From positions 62,001 through 126,000 of the forward strand of contig NZ_AOMO01000088.1 of assembly GCF_000338875.1 (NCBI RefSeq): a stretch of DNA of 64,000 nucleotides. The letters are read 5' to 3'. Of the stretch, positions 28,877 through 41,400 are shown one piece after another. The notes below the pieces were generated by a model, which was not told the DNA's origin, searched no databases, and saw only the letters and a program-made list of their open reading frames with translations. Origin of the DNA: Vibrio mimicus CAIM 602. Lineage in GTDB: Bacteria; Pseudomonadota; Gammaproteobacteria; Enterobacterales; Vibrionaceae. The number at the start of each line of letters is the position of its first letter. Position 1 is the stretch's first letter. The translations under genes and the position numbers were made by a program.

Positions 28877-28897
28877 TTGTTACTGATTGAATTTTGA

Positions 28898-30043
28898 TTA
28901 ACTGGTTAGGTCATCAAAAAACTTCTTCACACCATTAAAGAAGCCTTCAGCTTTCGGTTTATGTTTAGTCGCCGCTTCGCCACCGCAAGACTCTTCAAAC
29001 TCTTTCAGCAGCTCTTTCTGGCGAGCACTCAAATTCACTGGTGTTTCTACAACAAGTTTAACAATCAGATCGCCCAGCGCTGCAGAGCGAACGCTTTTCA
29101 CACCCTTACCACGCATGCGGAACATGCGGCCAGTTTGGGTTTCAGCGGGCACTTTCAAGCTCACGCGACCATCCAGTGTTGGAACTTCCACTTCGCCGCC
29201 CAGAGCCGCCATCGCGAAGCTAACAGGCACTTCACAATACAAGTTATTGCCATCACGCTCAAAAATGTGGTGCTCTTTGACATGAACTTGTACGTACAAA
29301 TCACCTGCTGGTGCGCCCATTTCTCCGGCTTCACCTTCGCCAGCAAGACGAATGCGATCACCAGTATCCACGCCGGCTGGGATTTTCACATTGAGTGTCT
29401 TGGTCTTTTGCTTGCGACCTTGACCATGACAGACGTTGCAAGGGTCTTTGATGATCTTGCCTTTACCATGACAAGTTGGACAGGTTTGCTGCACCGCAAA
29501 GAAGCCCTGACGCATCTGGACTTGTCCATGACCATGACAGGTTCCACAAGTTTGTGCTGAAGTGCCTTTTTTCGCACCAGAACCATCACAAGCATCGCAG
29601 TGAACCAAAGTTGGGACTTCAATTTCTTTCGAACATCCACGAACCGCTTCTTCAAGGCTCAGTTCCATGTTGTAACGTAGGTCTGAGCCACGTTGTGCTC
29701 TTGGACCACCGCCACGGCGACCACCACCAAAGATGTCACCAAACACGTCACCAAAAATATCGCCAAAGTCAGCACCGCCACCGCCGAAGCCGCCGCCACC
29801 AAAACCACCAGCGCCTTGTTCAAACGCCGCATGCCCATATTGGTCATAAGCCGCTTTCTTCTGCGCATCGGTCAGAATTTCATACGCTTCTTTGACTTCT
29901 TTAAACTTTTCCGCTGCACCAGCATCACCCGAGTTGCGATCCGGGTGGTATTTCATCGCAAGGCGTTTGTATGCCTTTTTAATATCACGCTCGGAGGCGT
30001 CACGGCCTACGCCTAATACTTCGTAAAAATCACGTTTTGACAT
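28898..30043 (-). CDS. dnaJ: Chaperone protein DnaJ (Hsp40)
   Basis: A 381-residue type I J-protein. It starts [20 protein letters not shown] with the J domain (about 1-70) containing the HPD motif. A Gly/Phe-rich region (about 75-125) follows, then four zinc-finger repeats: [24 protein letters not shown] and CNVCHGQG (about 145-215). The C-terminal substrate-binding domains come last. It stimulates the DnaK ATPase and delivers substrates. I start at ATG 30043; the frame is open upstream to 30118 but that is not conserved. It lies downstream of dnaK on the same strand. Confidence 0.97.
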   Translation of the reverse strand: MSKRDFYEVLGVGRDASERDIKKAYKRLAMKYHPDRNSGDAGAAEKFKEVKEAYEILTDAQKKAAYDQYGHAAFEQGAGGFGGGGFGGGGADFGDIFGDVFGDIFGGGRRGGGPRAQRGSDLRYNMELSLEEAVRGCSKEIEVPTLVHCDACDGSGAKKGTSAQTCGTCHGHGQVQMRQGFFAVQQTCPTCHGKGKIIKDPCNVCHGQGRKQKTKTLNVKIPAGVDTGDRIRLAGEGEAGEMGAPAGDLYVQVHVKEHHIFERDGNNLYCEVPVSFAMAALGGEVEVPTLDGRVSLKVPAETQTGRMFRMRGKGVKSVRSAALGDLIVKLVVETPVNLSARQKELLKEFEESCGGEAATKHKPKAEGFFNGVKKFFDDLTS

Positions 30044-30211
30044 GTTCTCAGTCACCAATTTGTTACTGCCAACGGCTAAGCCGCTCGGTGGGTATCGATA
30101 TAGATAAGGGGGATCCAATTGCCTTTATCTGTAGCGACACGCTTCAAACAGACGGGCGTAAGAGTTTCCTCAAACGCCCGCTGCTTCAAAGTTCAATAAG
30201 AACTCAGCAAA

Positions 30212-30233
30212 CCGCACGCATTATTTCGTGCGG
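30212..30233 (-). terminator. Hairpin in the dnaK-dnaJ gap
   Basis: CCGCACG-(8 bases)-CGTGCGG forms a 7-bp stem about 10 bases past the dnaK stop, followed on the minus strand by only three T. It is probably a partial terminator or a 3'-end stabiliser that lowers dnaJ expression relative to dnaK. Confidence 0.55.
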
Positions 30234-30242
30234 TATGACTAA

Positions 30243-32170
<1,928 letters not shown>

Positions 32171-32194
32171 CTATGTTCGATTTGTATACCCCTA

Positions 32195-32222
32195 ATGTGG
32201 GGATGGAGAATCGGGTTTCAAC
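32195..32222 (-). promoter_or_regulatory. Sigma-32 heat-shock promoter of dnaK (proximal)
   Basis: On the minus strand GTTGAAA and CCCCACAT are separated by 13 bases, close to the sigma-32 consensus CTTGAAA-N(11-16)-CCCCATNT. It is about 45 bases upstream of the dnaK start codon. Confidence 0.8.
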
Positions 32223-32270
32223 CCCTACTCACAAACCAAAACGGGCTTGTTTGCTTCTCGTATGCCCCTT

Positions 32271-32298
32271 AAATAAGGTCTTCAAAAACCATTTCAAG
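32271..32298 (-). promoter_or_regulatory. Possible second sigma-32 promoter of dnaK (distal)
   Basis: CTTGAAA is followed after 13 bases by CCTTATTT. The -35 element is perfect and the -10 element is weaker. Tandem heat-shock promoters upstream of dnaK are also known in E. coli. Confidence 0.6.
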
Positions 32299-32340
32299 GG
32301 TAAAAGTGAAAAAATTTCAGATTTATTGTGTTTTGGGCAT

Positions 32341-32368
32341 AAAAAAGCGAAGCCAATTGACTTCGCTC
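32341..32368 (-). terminator. Terminator after grpE
   Basis: On the minus strand GCGAAGTC-AATT-GGCTTCGCTTTTTT is a hairpin plus U-tract 35 bases past the grpE stop. Confidence 0.85.
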
Positions 32369-32402
32369 TTCATTTTCAGATTTGATAATGGCTAAGAGAT
32401 GG

Positions 32403-33005
32403 TTATTTAGAAACCATTACCATCGCAGGACGCACCACTCGGCCATTCAATTCATAGCCTTTTTGCATAACAAACATCACTGTATTTGGCTCATGCTCGG
32501 CGCTTTCTTGAATCGACATGGCTTGGTGGAATTCTGGGTTGAACGCTTCACCGTGTGGGTTAATCTCTTTCAAGCCAAACTTCGCAATCGTATCAACGAA
32601 AGTTTTGTGCGTCAGTTCGACACCTTCCAATAGAGGCTTGATTGCTTCAACTTCGCTATCCGCGGCTTGAATCGCACGCTCAAGGTTATCAATCACTGGC
32701 AGCAGCTCTTCAGCAAAGCGACTCAGTGCGAATTTACGCGCTTTATCCACTTCTTGCTCGCTACGGCGACGCATGTTTTCTACTTCAGCACGCGCACGCA
32801 GCACATTGTCTTGCTGCTCTTTTACACGCTCTTCGCTGACGAGAAGTGCTGCTTCCAGCTGAGCAATTTTTGCTTCTTTCTCATCAAGCTCATCCGCAGC
32901 TTGGTTCCAGTCGATATCTGCATCTGTACCTACAACTTCAGCTTCTGTTTCAACCGCTTCTTGTTGCAGCTGCTCGTCTTTGTTTTTGATCTCTTCGTTG
33001 CTCAT
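32403..33005 (-). CDS. grpE: GrpE, nucleotide exchange factor for DnaK
   Basis: A 200-residue protein starting [20 protein letters not shown] at ATG 33005, which is preceded by GGAGATAT. The first 55 residues are acidic and disordered. A long coiled coil follows (about 60-105, [20 protein letters not shown]), then the beta-wing domain with the GrpE signature ([16 protein letters not shown]-type end, [18 protein letters not shown]). It releases ADP from DnaK. It has its own sigma-32 promoter and is cut off from dnaK by a terminator. Confidence 0.96.
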   Translation of the reverse strand: MSNEEIKNKDEQLQQEAVETEAEVVGTDADIDWNQAADELDEKEAKIAQLEAALLVSEERVKEQQDNVLRARAEVENMRRRSEQEVDKARKFALSRFAEELLPVIDNLERAIQAADSEVEAIKPLLEGVELTHKTFVDTIAKFGLKEINPHGEAFNPEFHQAMSIQESAEHEPNTVMFVMQKGYELNGRVVRPAMVMVSK

Positions 33006-33103
33006 GATATCTCCAAAATTCACTTCATACTGGTCAGGAGAAATCGTCTAATCGTCGATTTCCCAACACAAAAATTCGCATAAAAGCACAACTTGCCCTT
33101 ATT

Positions 33104-33129
33104 ATGGGGACGATGAATTCTGATTCAAG
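33104..33129 (-). promoter_or_regulatory. Sigma-32 heat-shock promoter of grpE
   Basis: On the minus strand CTTGAAT-(13 bases)-CCCCATAA is a near-perfect sigma-32 promoter about 100 bases upstream of the grpE start. It lies back to back with the nadK start at 33151, so the two genes share this region. Confidence 0.85.
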
Positions 33130-33150
33130 CCTAAATCGGTTGGAAACCCT

Positions 33151-34035
33151 ATGAAAAAGCCATTCAACGTTCTTGCCATCATCGGCAAACCGCGAGATCA
33201 ACAAGCAATTCAAACGCATAAAGAAATTTATCATTGGCTGACTTCACTGGGTTATTCGGTGTTTATTGATGACCGTTTACGGGAAATTTTGACCGATTTA
33301 CCCGAAGAGCATTTTGCGAGTTTGATTGAACTAGGCAAAAAAGCCGATTTAGCCATCGTTGTCGGTGGTGATGGCAATATGCTTGGTGCGGCACGTGTAT
33401 TATCGCGTTTTGACATCTCAGTGATTGGGGTAAACCGCGGTAACTTAGGCTTTTTGACCGATTTAAACCCAGAAGATTTTCAACTCCGCTTACAAGAAGT
33501 TCTCAACGGCAACTATTTACAAGAAACCCGTTTTCTACTTGAAGCAGAAATTCATCGCCACGGACAAATCAAAAGCCATAATGCAGCCTTGAACGAAGCT
33601 GTGCTTCACCCCGGAAAAATCGCTCATATGATTGAATTTGAAGTTTATATTGATGATAACTTCGCTTTCTCTCAGCGCTCCGATGGCTTAATTGTTTCCA
33701 CCCCAACAGGTTCTACAGCTTATTCACTTTCCGGTGGCGGCCCTATCCTTTCGCCAAGCTTGAATGCGATCACCTTAGTTCCTATGTTTCCACATACACT
33801 CTCATGCCGGCCACTGGTGGTCGATGGAAATCGCCGCATTAAGCTTGTTGTATCCCCAGATAATCGCGGCACTCAAGAAGTCAGTTGTGATGGGCAAGTT
33901 TCACTCCCGGTATCTCCTGGTGATGAAATTCATATATATCAAAGCCCTAACGTGCTTAAACTGATTCATCCTGAGGATTACAGCTATTATCACGTGCTAC
34001 GAACAAAACTTGGATGGTCCAGCAAACTGTTTTGA
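33151..34035 (+). CDS. nadK: NAD kinase
   Basis: A 294-residue ATP-NAD kinase. The glycine-rich motif [19 protein letters not shown] (about 70-88, with catalytic Asp in GGDG), [13 protein letters not shown] and the [19 protein letters not shown] block (about 186-204) are all present. It phosphorylates NAD to NADP and is the only source of NADP. It is divergent from grpE, so the heat-shock promoter region also lies upstream of it. Length equals E. coli NadK (292). Confidence 0.97.
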   Translation: MKKPFNVLAIIGKPRDQQAIQTHKEIYHWLTSLGYSVFIDDRLREILTDLPEEHFASLIELGKKADLAIVVGGDGNMLGAARVLSRFDISVIGVNRGNLGFLTDLNPEDFQLRLQEVLNGNYLQETRFLLEAEIHRHGQIKSHNAALNEAVLHPGKIAHMIEFEVYIDDNFAFSQRSDGLIVSTPTGSTAYSLSGGGPILSPSLNAITLVPMFPHTLSCRPLVVDGNRRIKLVVSPDNRGTQEVSCDGQVSLPVSPGDEIHIYQSPNVLKLIHPEDYSYYHVLRTKLGWSSKLF

Positions 34036-34097
34036 TTTCGCTCACAGATTTCACTCATTGAGAGGAAAGGCCGCTAAAAAATTTACCTGTGTGACTT

Positions 34098-34139
34098 TAC
34101 TGTATAAAGAAACAGTATAAACTGTTTAAACATACAGTA
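34098..34139. promoter_or_regulatory. Two LexA (SOS) boxes upstream of recN
   Basis: Two 20-bp sites lie side by side: TACTGTATAAAGAAACAGTA (34098-34117) and AACTGTTTAAACATACAGTA (34120-34139). Both fit CTGT-N8-ACAG exactly. recN of E. coli also has multiple LexA sites, and this arrangement predicts tight SOS control. Confidence 0.93.
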
Positions 34140-34163
34140 TTGGTTAATCATACAGGTGCAAAC

Positions 34164-35828
34164 ATGCTGGCTCATTTGAGTATCAATAACTTCGCTATCG
34201 TAAAATCTCTGCAACTGGAATTATCAAAAGGGATGACCACCATCACTGGTGAGACTGGTGCAGGTAAATCCATCGCGATCGATGCTTTGGGTTTATGCCT
34301 AGGCGGACGAGCTGAAGCCAGTATGGTTCGTCAGGGTGAAGATAAAACTGAAGTCAGCGCGGCATTTCATCTAGATAACAATCTGCTTGCTAGCCGCTGG
34401 TTAGAAGATAATGAGCTACTCGAAGGTAAAGAGTGCATCCTGCGCCGTATCATCACCAAAGATGGGCGTTCAAAAGCTTTTATCAATGGCAGCCCTGTTC
34501 CGCTCTCTCAGCTCAAAACATTGGGACAACTCCTAATCAATGTTCATGGACAGCACGCGCACCAACAGCTGATGAAGCCGGAATATCAGCTCAGCATGCT
34601 TGATCAATATGCAGGTCATACAGACTTGCTCAAAGCCACGCGTCACGCCTACCAAAATTGGCGTCAAGCAAGCAATCTGCTCAAACAACTGCGTGACAAT
34701 AGCCAACAAAACCAAGCTCAGTTGCAGCTTTTGGAATACCAAATTAAAGAACTCAATGAATTAGCTCTCGGTGAAGAAGAATTTGTCGAGCTCGAACAGG
34801 AACACAAACGCTTAGCCAATAGCGGCGATCTAGCACTTAATTGCCAACGCGCTATTGAGTTGCTCAACGAAGGCGAAGAAGTAAACGCATTAGGTCTATT
34901 ACAAAGCGTTAGTCATACGCTGATCGATCTGGCTGAAATGGATAACAAGCTGACAACGCTCCCTTCTATGGTGGCAGAGGCACTGATTCAGCTTGAAGAA
35001 ACTTACCATGAACTGCGCAACTATCTGGATTCTATTGATGTCGATCCAGAACGTATGTCATATGTTGAAGAACGCTATTCCAGAGTCATGTCTCTGGCCC
35101 GTAAGCACCATGTACTTCCAGAAGAGCTGTATCAGCATCATCAAGCGCTGCTACAGCAGATCGCTCAGTTGGATTGTTCTGATGAAAAAATGTCAGCACT
35201 GGCGAGTGAAGTGGAAGTGCTCTACCAAACTTTCGTGACTGCTGCGGACAAGCTGCATAAATCACGCACTCGCTACGCGAAAGAGCTAGATAAGCTGATA
35301 AGCCAAAGTATGCATGAACTCAGCATGGAAAAAGCCCAATTCAAAATTGAGGTAATGCAAGATAACGCGCACTCTTCACCTTTAGGTTTTGATGCTGTGA
35401 CTTTCTTAGTATCTACTAACCCCGGACAACCACTGCAACCGATCGCCAAAGTCGCATCTGGTGGTGAACTATCACGTATGTCGTTGGCAATCCAAGTGAT
35501 CACTGCGCAGAAAGTCGATACTCCAAGCCTGATTTTTGATGAAGTCGACGTGGGTATTTCAGGTCCAACCGCTGCGGTTGTCGGTAAACTATTACGCAAA
35601 TTAGGTGAATCAACTCAAGTACTGTGTGTTACCCACTTACCGCAAGTTGCTGGTTGTGGACACCATCAACTGTTTGTCGCCAAACAAACCAAAGCAGGCA
35701 AAACTGAAACTCAAATGCTCAAATTGGATCAAGAACAGCGAATTGCTGAACTCGCACGCTTGCTTGGAGGCAGCCAAATTACCGAATCAACACTAGCCAA
35801 TGCAAAAGAGCTACTGATCGCAGCCTAA
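34164..35828 (+). CDS. recN: DNA repair protein RecN (SMC-like)
   Basis: A 554-residue SMC-family ATPase. It starts [20 protein letters not shown] with Walker A GETGAGKS (about 30-37). A long coiled-coil middle (about 150-400) follows, then the signature [15 protein letters not shown] (about 440-454) and Walker [14 protein letters not shown]. It acts early in double-strand break repair and holds DNA ends. I start at ATG 34164, since the open frame upstream overlaps the second LexA box. It is monocistronic. Confidence 0.96.
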   Translation: MLAHLSINNFAIVKSLQLELSKGMTTITGETGAGKSIAIDALGLCLGGRAEASMVRQGEDKTEVSAAFHLDNNLLASRWLEDNELLEGKECILRRIITKDGRSKAFINGSPVPLSQLKTLGQLLINVHGQHAHQQLMKPEYQLSMLDQYAGHTDLLKATRHAYQNWRQASNLLKQLRDNSQQNQAQLQLLEYQIKELNELALGEEEFVELEQEHKRLANSGDLALNCQRAIELLNEGEEVNALGLLQSVSHTLIDLAEMDNKLTTLPSMVAEALIQLEETYHELRNYLDSIDVDPERMSYVEERYSRVMSLARKHHVLPEELYQHHQALLQQIAQLDCSDEKMSALASEVEVLYQTFVTAADKLHKSRTRYAKELDKLISQSMHELSMEKAQFKIEVMQDNAHSSPLGFDAVTFLVSTNPGQPLQPIAKVASGGELSRMSLAIQVITAQKVDTPSLIFDEVDVGISGPTAAVVGKLLRKLGESTQVLCVTHLPQVAGCGHHQLFVAKQTKAGKTETQMLKLDQEQRIAELARLLGGSQITESTLANAKELLIAA

Positions 35829-35986
35829 TTTCATATTGCATCGCTGCATTTTTTGTTCAGCTTTGCAACCAAATTCAAAATTCACAGTCTCAATAGGCTC
35901 AGAGCACGATCGAGGTTTTTACATCTGCTCTGAGCTTGTTTATTATCAGCCAAGTTTTTAGCCCTGAGGGACAGAGAGTTTTAACA

Positions 35987-36346
35987 ATGCAGTTTACTAA
36001 GTGGTTCATCGCCCTTCCCCTTGCCGTCACCGCCTTATCCGGCTGCTCTTTATTAGAGCGTTTGGTGTATCGAATCGATATCAATCAGGGTAACTATGTC
36101 GATCAACAATCGGTTGATCAGCTCAAGTTTGGCATGAGTAAAGAACAAGTTCGTTTTGTTCTCGGCTCACCTATGCTGGTTGAAAATGGATATCCAGATA
36201 CTTGGTATTACATTTATCACCACACCCAAGGCCATAACGATCCCGTACAGAAAAACCTGATCGTGAAATTTAATGACGGTGGCAAACTTGTTAATGTCGC
36301 GGGAGATTTCCCTGCGGGAGACTCTTTCTTCGAAGGCGTCAACTAA
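35987..36346 (+). CDS. bamE: BamE (SmpA), outer-membrane assembly lipoprotein
   Basis: A 119-residue lipoprotein. The signal peptide [20 protein letters not shown] ends in the lipobox LSGC (Cys20). The SmpA/OmlA domain has the conserved [19 protein letters not shown] stretch (about 47-65) and DTWYYIYH. It belongs to the BAM complex that inserts outer-membrane barrels. I start at ATG 35987, since the upstream extension to 35936 has no signal-peptide character. The recN-bamE-ratBA-smpB neighbourhood is standard. Confidence 0.95.
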   Translation: MQFTKWFIALPLAVTALSGCSLLERLVYRIDINQGNYVDQQSVDQLKFGMSKEQVRFVLGSPMLVENGYPDTWYYIYHHTQGHNDPVQKNLIVKFNDGGKLVNVAGDFPAGDSFFEGVN

Positions 36347-36364
36347 GCGCACTTTGCTGAGTTA

Positions 36365-36398
36365 AAAAAGAAAAGGCTTTAATCAGCCTTTTCTTTTT
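36365..36398 (+). terminator. Terminator after bamE
   Basis: AAAAAGAAAAGGCT-TTAATC-AGCCTTTTCTTTTT hairpin with U-tract. Confidence 0.85.
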
Positions 36399-36434
36399 GG
36401 TGCGTATTTTTCAAAGCAGGCTGTTTTGATAGTA

Positions 36435-36464
36435 ATAAAAAAGCCACCAACACAATGGTAGCCT
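36435..36464 (-). terminator. Terminator after ratB
   Basis: On the minus strand GGCTACCA-TTGTG-TTGGTGGCTTTTTTATT forms an imperfect hairpin followed by a T run, 35 bases past the ratB stop. Confidence 0.75.
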
Positions 36465-36498
36465 TTAGTAGGGTTAAAACACTTAAAGTTCCTTGACC

Positions 36499-36825
36499 TT
36501 ATTCTTCATCGGCCACATTAGCTTGAGCAGCCGCTGCTTTGGCTTGTTCCGCACGCTTACGGCGAATCTCTTTCGGGTCAGCCAATAGCGGACGATAAAT
36601 CTCAATCCGGTCTTTATCACGTACCTTTGCGTCCAACTTCACATTGCGACTAAAAATACCCACTTTATTGACTGCCTGATCAATCTCCGGGTACATCTGC
36701 AAAATGCCAGAAGTCCGAATGATCTCCTCAACTGTTGCGGATTGCTCGACGACCAACTTGAGCACACGCTGCTCATGCGGCAGTGCATACACTACCTCAA
36801 CCTGAATCATTTCACTGTTCATCAT
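36499..36825 (-). CDS. ratB: RatB / RnfH family protein (UPF0125)
   Basis: A 108-residue protein with a ubiquitin-like beta-grasp fold. Conserved segments are [20 protein letters not shown] (about 7-26), [20 protein letters not shown] and [20 protein letters not shown] (about 72-91). The biochemical role is unclear. The gene overlaps the ratA stop, and ratA-ratB is a conserved pair. The toxin-antitoxin reading of this pair in E. coli is disputed. Confidence 0.9.
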   Translation of the reverse strand: MMNSEMIQVEVVYALPHEQRVLKLVVEQSATVEEIIRTSGILQMYPEIDQAVNKVGIFSRNVKLDAKVRDKDRIEIYRPLLADPKEIRRKRAEQAKAAAAQANVADEE

Positions 36826-37259
36826 TACACTCCATACACCTGTTTTGCACGGCGGGTAAAGGCATTCACCATATTACTGGTCAATTCGTTAAAGATTTTT
36901 CCAAACGCTAACTCAATCATCTTGCTGGAAAACTCAAACTCTAGACGCAATTCAACTTTACAAGCAGCCTCGTCTAATGGCGTAAAAAACCATCCACCCC
37001 GCAGAGTTTTGAACGGCCCATCTACGAGACTCATACCAATAGAAGATCCAGGTATCAACTGGTTAGAGGTGGTAAAGGTTTTGCTGATCCCCGCTTTAGA
37101 TACATCTACTGATGCCACCATATGAGAATCACTTTGTTCTAGCACACGAGAACCCGAACAACCGGGCAAAAACTCAGGATAGCGCGCCACATCATTGACC
37201 AAATGAAACATCTGCTCTGCACTAAACGAGACCAAGGCAGAACGACTCACTTGTTTCAT
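36825..37259 (-). CDS. ratA: RatA, START-like (polyketide cyclase) family protein
   Basis: A 144-residue protein of the SRPBCC fold. Landmarks are [20 protein letters not shown] (about 17-36) and [18 protein letters not shown] (about 52-69). It is the homologue of E. coli RatA, which was reported to block 70S assembly, and of mitochondrial Coq10, which binds ubiquinone. Either role may apply. ATG 37259 has GGAG five bases upstream, so I prefer it to GTG 37265. It is followed by ratB with overlapping codons and is divergent from smpB. Confidence 0.92.
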   Translation of the reverse strand: MKQVSRSALVSFSAEQMFHLVNDVARYPEFLPGCSGSRVLEQSDSHMVASVDVSKAGISKTFTTSNQLIPGSSIGMSLVDGPFKTLRGGWFFTPLDEAACKVELRLEFEFSSKMIELAFGKIFNELTSNMVNAFTRRAKQVYGV

Positions 37260-37442
37260 TTTCACTCCTTACCACGACTCAAACAGCTTGGGAAAACGGA
37301 TTGTACTTTCATCCCCCCTGCACCTCAAGCCGTCAGTCACGCACAACACGATACAGCGCTTGAGTCACAGCGCAGATAACCGTATGCTACGGCAAACAAA
37401 AGCGTTTCCTAACCGCTGACCAAACCGTATAATGCGCCCACT

Positions 37443-37928
37443 ATGACGAAAAAAAAATCCAATACCAAAGCGGGTAGCAACACTATCGCGCTGAACAAAA
37501 AAGCTCGCCACGAATACTTCATCGAAGATGAATTTGAAGCTGGCATGGAGCTACAAGGCTGGGAAGTCAAATCACTTCGCCAAGGTAAAGCCAACATTGC
37601 AGAAAGCTACGTCTACATCAAAGATGGCGAAGCCTTCATTTCCGGTATGACCATCATTCCGTTGCAGCAAGCCTCCACCCACGTGGTAGCCAACCCTACC
37701 CGTATCCGTAAGCTGCTACTTTCACGCCGCGAGCTGGACAACCTGTTTGGCCGCATCAACCGTGAAGGGATGACGCTAACCGCATTGTCACTCTACTGGT
37801 CTCGGTCGTGGGTCAAAATCAAAATTGGCGTAGCGAAAGGTAAGAAACTACACGACAAACGTGAAGATCTTAAAGAAAAAGAGTGGCAACGCCAAAAAGA
37901 TCGAGTGATGAAGAGCGCATTGCGTTAA
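37443..37928 (+). CDS. smpB: SmpB, tmRNA-binding protein
   Basis: A 161-residue small beta-barrel RNA-binding protein. Core motifs are [20 protein letters not shown] (about 17-36), [20 protein letters not shown] and the basic C-terminal tail [20 protein letters not shown]. With tmRNA it rescues ribosomes stalled on messages lacking a stop codon. It lies directly upstream of ssrA, as is usual in Vibrio. Confidence 0.97.
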   Translation: MTKKKSNTKAGSNTIALNKKARHEYFIEDEFEAGMELQGWEVKSLRQGKANIAESYVYIKDGEAFISGMTIIPLQQASTHVVANPTRIRKLLLSRRELDNLFGRINREGMTLTALSLYWSRSWVKIKIGVAKGKKLHDKREDLKEKEWQRQKDRVMKSALR

Positions 37929-37996
37929 TAGTAACCACTTGAAAAATGGGAGCTAGACAGAAGCACGTATTCTGGTACTATGCACCCGTTACCTCT

Positions 37997-38363
37997 GGGG
38001 CTGATTCAGGATTCGACGGGAATTTTGCAGTCTGAGGTGCATGCCGAGGTGCGGTAGGCCTCGTTAACAAACCGCAAAAAAATAGTCGCAAACGACGAAA
38101 ACTACGCACTAGCAGCTTAATACCCTGCTTAGAGCCCTTCCTCCCTAGCTTCCGCTTGTAAGACGGGGAAATCAGGAAGGTCAAACCAAATCAAGCTGGC
38201 GTGGATTCCCCCACCTGAGGGATGAAGCGTAAGATTTAATTCAGGTTAGCCATTCGTTAGCGTGTCGGTTCGCAGGCGGTGGTGAAATTAAAGATCGACT
38301 AAGCATGTAGTACCAAAGATGAATGGTTTTCGGACGGGGGTTCAACTCCCCCCAGCTCCACCA
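37997..38363 (+). ncRNA. ssrA: Transfer-messenger RNA (tmRNA, SsrA)
   Basis: The RNA begins GGGGCTGATTCAGGATTCGA and ends GTTCAACTCCCCCCAGCTCC-ACCA, giving the tRNA-Ala-like acceptor and T arms. The tag reading frame at 38088-38120 reads GCA-AAC-GAC-GAA-AAC-TAC-GCA-CTA-GCA-GCT-TAA, that is ANDENYALAA, the typical gammaproteobacterial tag. The 3' end of ssrA is the attachment site of the VPI-1 pathogenicity island in toxigenic V. cholerae. Here the end is intact and no integrase follows. Confidence 0.98.
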
Positions 38364-38370
38364 AATCATT

Positions 38371-38398
38371 AAAAAAGACACCCTCGGGTGTCTTTTTT
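38371..38398 (+). terminator. Terminator after ssrA
   Basis: AAAAAAGACACCC-TC-GGGTGTCTTTTTT hairpin with U-tract, eight bases after the CCA end. Confidence 0.92.
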
Positions 38399-38469
38399 GT
38401 TATCTAGAGAACAATCGTCGACAACGTGACATTTATTGCTGTCGTTTTTATCGCTCTGGTGCTTGTTGG

Positions 38470-41400
38470 CTAGCGCTGCGCGATGGAATGCTTCTTAAAA
38501 TTCTCCGCCTGCTCTAGCACGTTCTTGTATACCTCATCATTTGCTACTGGTGGGAAACCAAAACGGTGTAGCAAAAGAATCAGATCGACTTTCAATTTGG
38601 CTTTGATGTCATCACGATTACTCCAATCTGGATATTGTGCGGTGTCATCTACCACGACCTTCATCTCCTTGGCTAACTCAAGCATTCGGTGATCGTCGTA
38701 AGTAAAATGATACTTCTCGCACATGTGCACCAAGATATCGAGGAACGCCTTCTCTTCCATATCGATACCGAACTCTTCAAACGAAGCCATTTCAGTTTTG
38801 ATGTCGTAGATCATGTCGGTCATCATCTGACTAAAGTTGTCGAACTCTTCACCATTGAGCACATCGTTTTCTTTGCGCTCGTTGTACTGGTCCACCAGCG
38901 CCTTGAAACGTTTTGAAAAATCGATCCCCTGCAACTGGTTCACCTTCTTAAAATCGCTGATGGCCTTTTCGAGCATCTTTTGCAACAGCTGCATCTTGGT
39001 GTTCGGCAGTTTGATTTTGTTGATGCGCTCCATGTACTCATCATCAAAAATGTCGATGGTTTCTGCTTGGTCATCGCCCAGAGTGAAGATTTCCTCTACT
39101 CCTTCGGCACGCAATGCCTCAGCAATCATTTCACGCACACGCTTATTCATCTGCGCTGTATCGGGGGCGTTACCTTTGGTCAGCTTGAACACGATTGAAC
39201 GCACCGCAATGTAGAAATGAATGCGTTCGCGTTCATCCTGTGTAATGTCCTCACTGCCTACGCAAATGTCGTACGCCGCTTTTAGGCGCTTCACTAAGCC
39301 CATAAAACGCAGCTCAATCTTCTTGGTTTGCAGCGCAAACTCGGCAGCTTGGTTTAAGCACTCCAACTGCTTAACCGGTTCGCCACTGAAGTAATCACGA
39401 CTGTCGAACGTGTGAAACATCTGCGCCAGCAAGTGAAGATGATTACGCACCTCAATCAATGACTGACGGATATCCTCAAAATTGGATTTATCCGCTTTGG
39501 AGTACATCGCCAGCGCCTGATTCATGCGTGATTTAATGCCGATGTAATCGACCACCAGCCCTTTGTCTTTCTCTTCAAATTTGCGGTTAACCCGTGAGAT
39601 GGTCTGGATCAGGTTGTGCTTTTGTAGCGGCTTGTCGATGTAGATCGTATCCAGCTCCGGCACATCAAAGCCGGTTAGCCACATATCGACCACGATGGCG
39701 ATTTTAAAATTCGATTTCGCGTTCTTAAACTGCTTATCCAGCTCCTTGCGGTAGTCCTTGGTCTTGAGCAAGGCGTACATCTCGGCTTTGTCATCTTGGC
39801 CGCGAGTCATCACCATATTGACCATCGGCAGCGGCATTAACTCTTCTTTGTCTTTCTCGGTTAGCTCGACGCCATCAATTGCCTGCTTTTCCTCGAACCA
39901 CTCAGAGCGCAGCACTTTCACGTTTTTGTAGAACTCATAGGCAATTTCACGGCTGGCACAGACAAACATCGCTTTGCCTTTAATCGTGGAGCCTTCCGCA
40001 ACACGCTTTTCATAGTGAGTCACAAAATCTTTGGCCAGCTCGGCAATGCGGTCAGGGTCACCCAAAATCGCGTTCATATTGGCCGAGGCTTTCTTACTCT
40101 CATCAATCTGGTGTTCGTTGGCCCCAAGCCGTTCGCATTCCTCGTAGTATTTTTCGATCTCTTCCAATTTACTGTTATCGAGAATCACCTTGGCCGCACG
40201 GCCTTCATACACAATGCGTACCGTAATGCCGTCATTGACTGCTTCAGTCATGGTATAGGTATCAATCTCAGGGCCGAACACATCCAACGTGGCGTCAATC
40301 GGCGTTCCGGTAAAACCCACATAGGTGGCATTGGGCAGAGAATCATGCAGGTACTTAGCAAAACCATAGGTTTTCTTGATGGTGCCTTTTTCCTGATCGA
40401 TGGTGATTTTCAGGTCGAGGTTAATCTGGCTGCGGTGCGCTTCATCGGAAATACAGACCACGTTGCAGCGGTCCGTCAGCAGTTTGATGTCTTCGGTAAA
40501 CTTGTGAATGGTGGTGAGGAACACACCGCCACTGGCGCGCCCTGCCAATTTATCACGCAGATCCTGACGGCTGGAGACAGGTTGAATGACGTCATCGCCA
40601 ATGTAGGCGGTGGCCTTACAAAACTGCTTGGAAAGCTGATCATCCAAGTCATTACGATCGGTGATCAGCACAATGGTTGGGCTTTCAAAATCGACCGACT
40701 TCATCAACAGGCGCGCCAGAAACTGCATGGTGTAGCTTTTGCCACAGCCCGTTGCGCCAAAATAAGTACCGCCTTTACCGCTGCCACCCATGTTGTTGCC
40801 GCTAGCATCTAACTCTTTGCGTTCTTTTTTGATGTTGTAGTAAAGCTTACGGGCGGCGTAATACTGCGGGTAACGGCAGCACAGCTTCTCCTCTTTTTTG
40901 CTGGTATCAGGGAAGAAGATGAAGTTTTTGATCACATCCAACAGGCGGGTTGGGTGAAATAGCCCTTGGAGCATAGTATAGAGAGCGTTGATGCCCTCTT
41001 TCTCAGTTGATTCATGGCCGGTGATTTTGCGCCATGCGTAGAAAAATTCGTAGGCGGAAAACACGTTGCCCATTTTATTGTTCACGCCATCACTGATGAT
41101 GCACAGCGCGTTGTAAACAAACAGCTTGGGAATATCGCGGCGGTAGCGGTTGTGTAACTGATCCCACGCATTATAGGTGGTGGCGGCTTCTTCACGTACC
41201 GCGGATTTAAACTCAAACACCACCAGCGGCAAACCGTTGACGTACAAAATCGCATCCGGTTTGCGCTTTTGCTGATCTATCCCTTCGATTTCTAGCTGAT
41301 TGACTAAACGGTAGCGGTTATTGTCAGCCTCGATAGTATGAATGCCATCAACAAACATTGCCGCCAGTTTTTGGGGCAGCGCCTCAATATCCAATAGTTG

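Noticed and set aside
29476-29895. His/Arg-rich rightward frame within dnaJ
   Set aside because: It is antisense to the Gly/Cys-rich dnaJ coding region, and its odd composition follows from that.
38426-38473. 15-residue hydrophobic frame (GTG start) between ssrA and hsdR, like a type I toxin peptide
   Set aside because: There is no ribosome-binding site, no positively charged tail and no antisense RNA, and it overlaps the hsdR stop.
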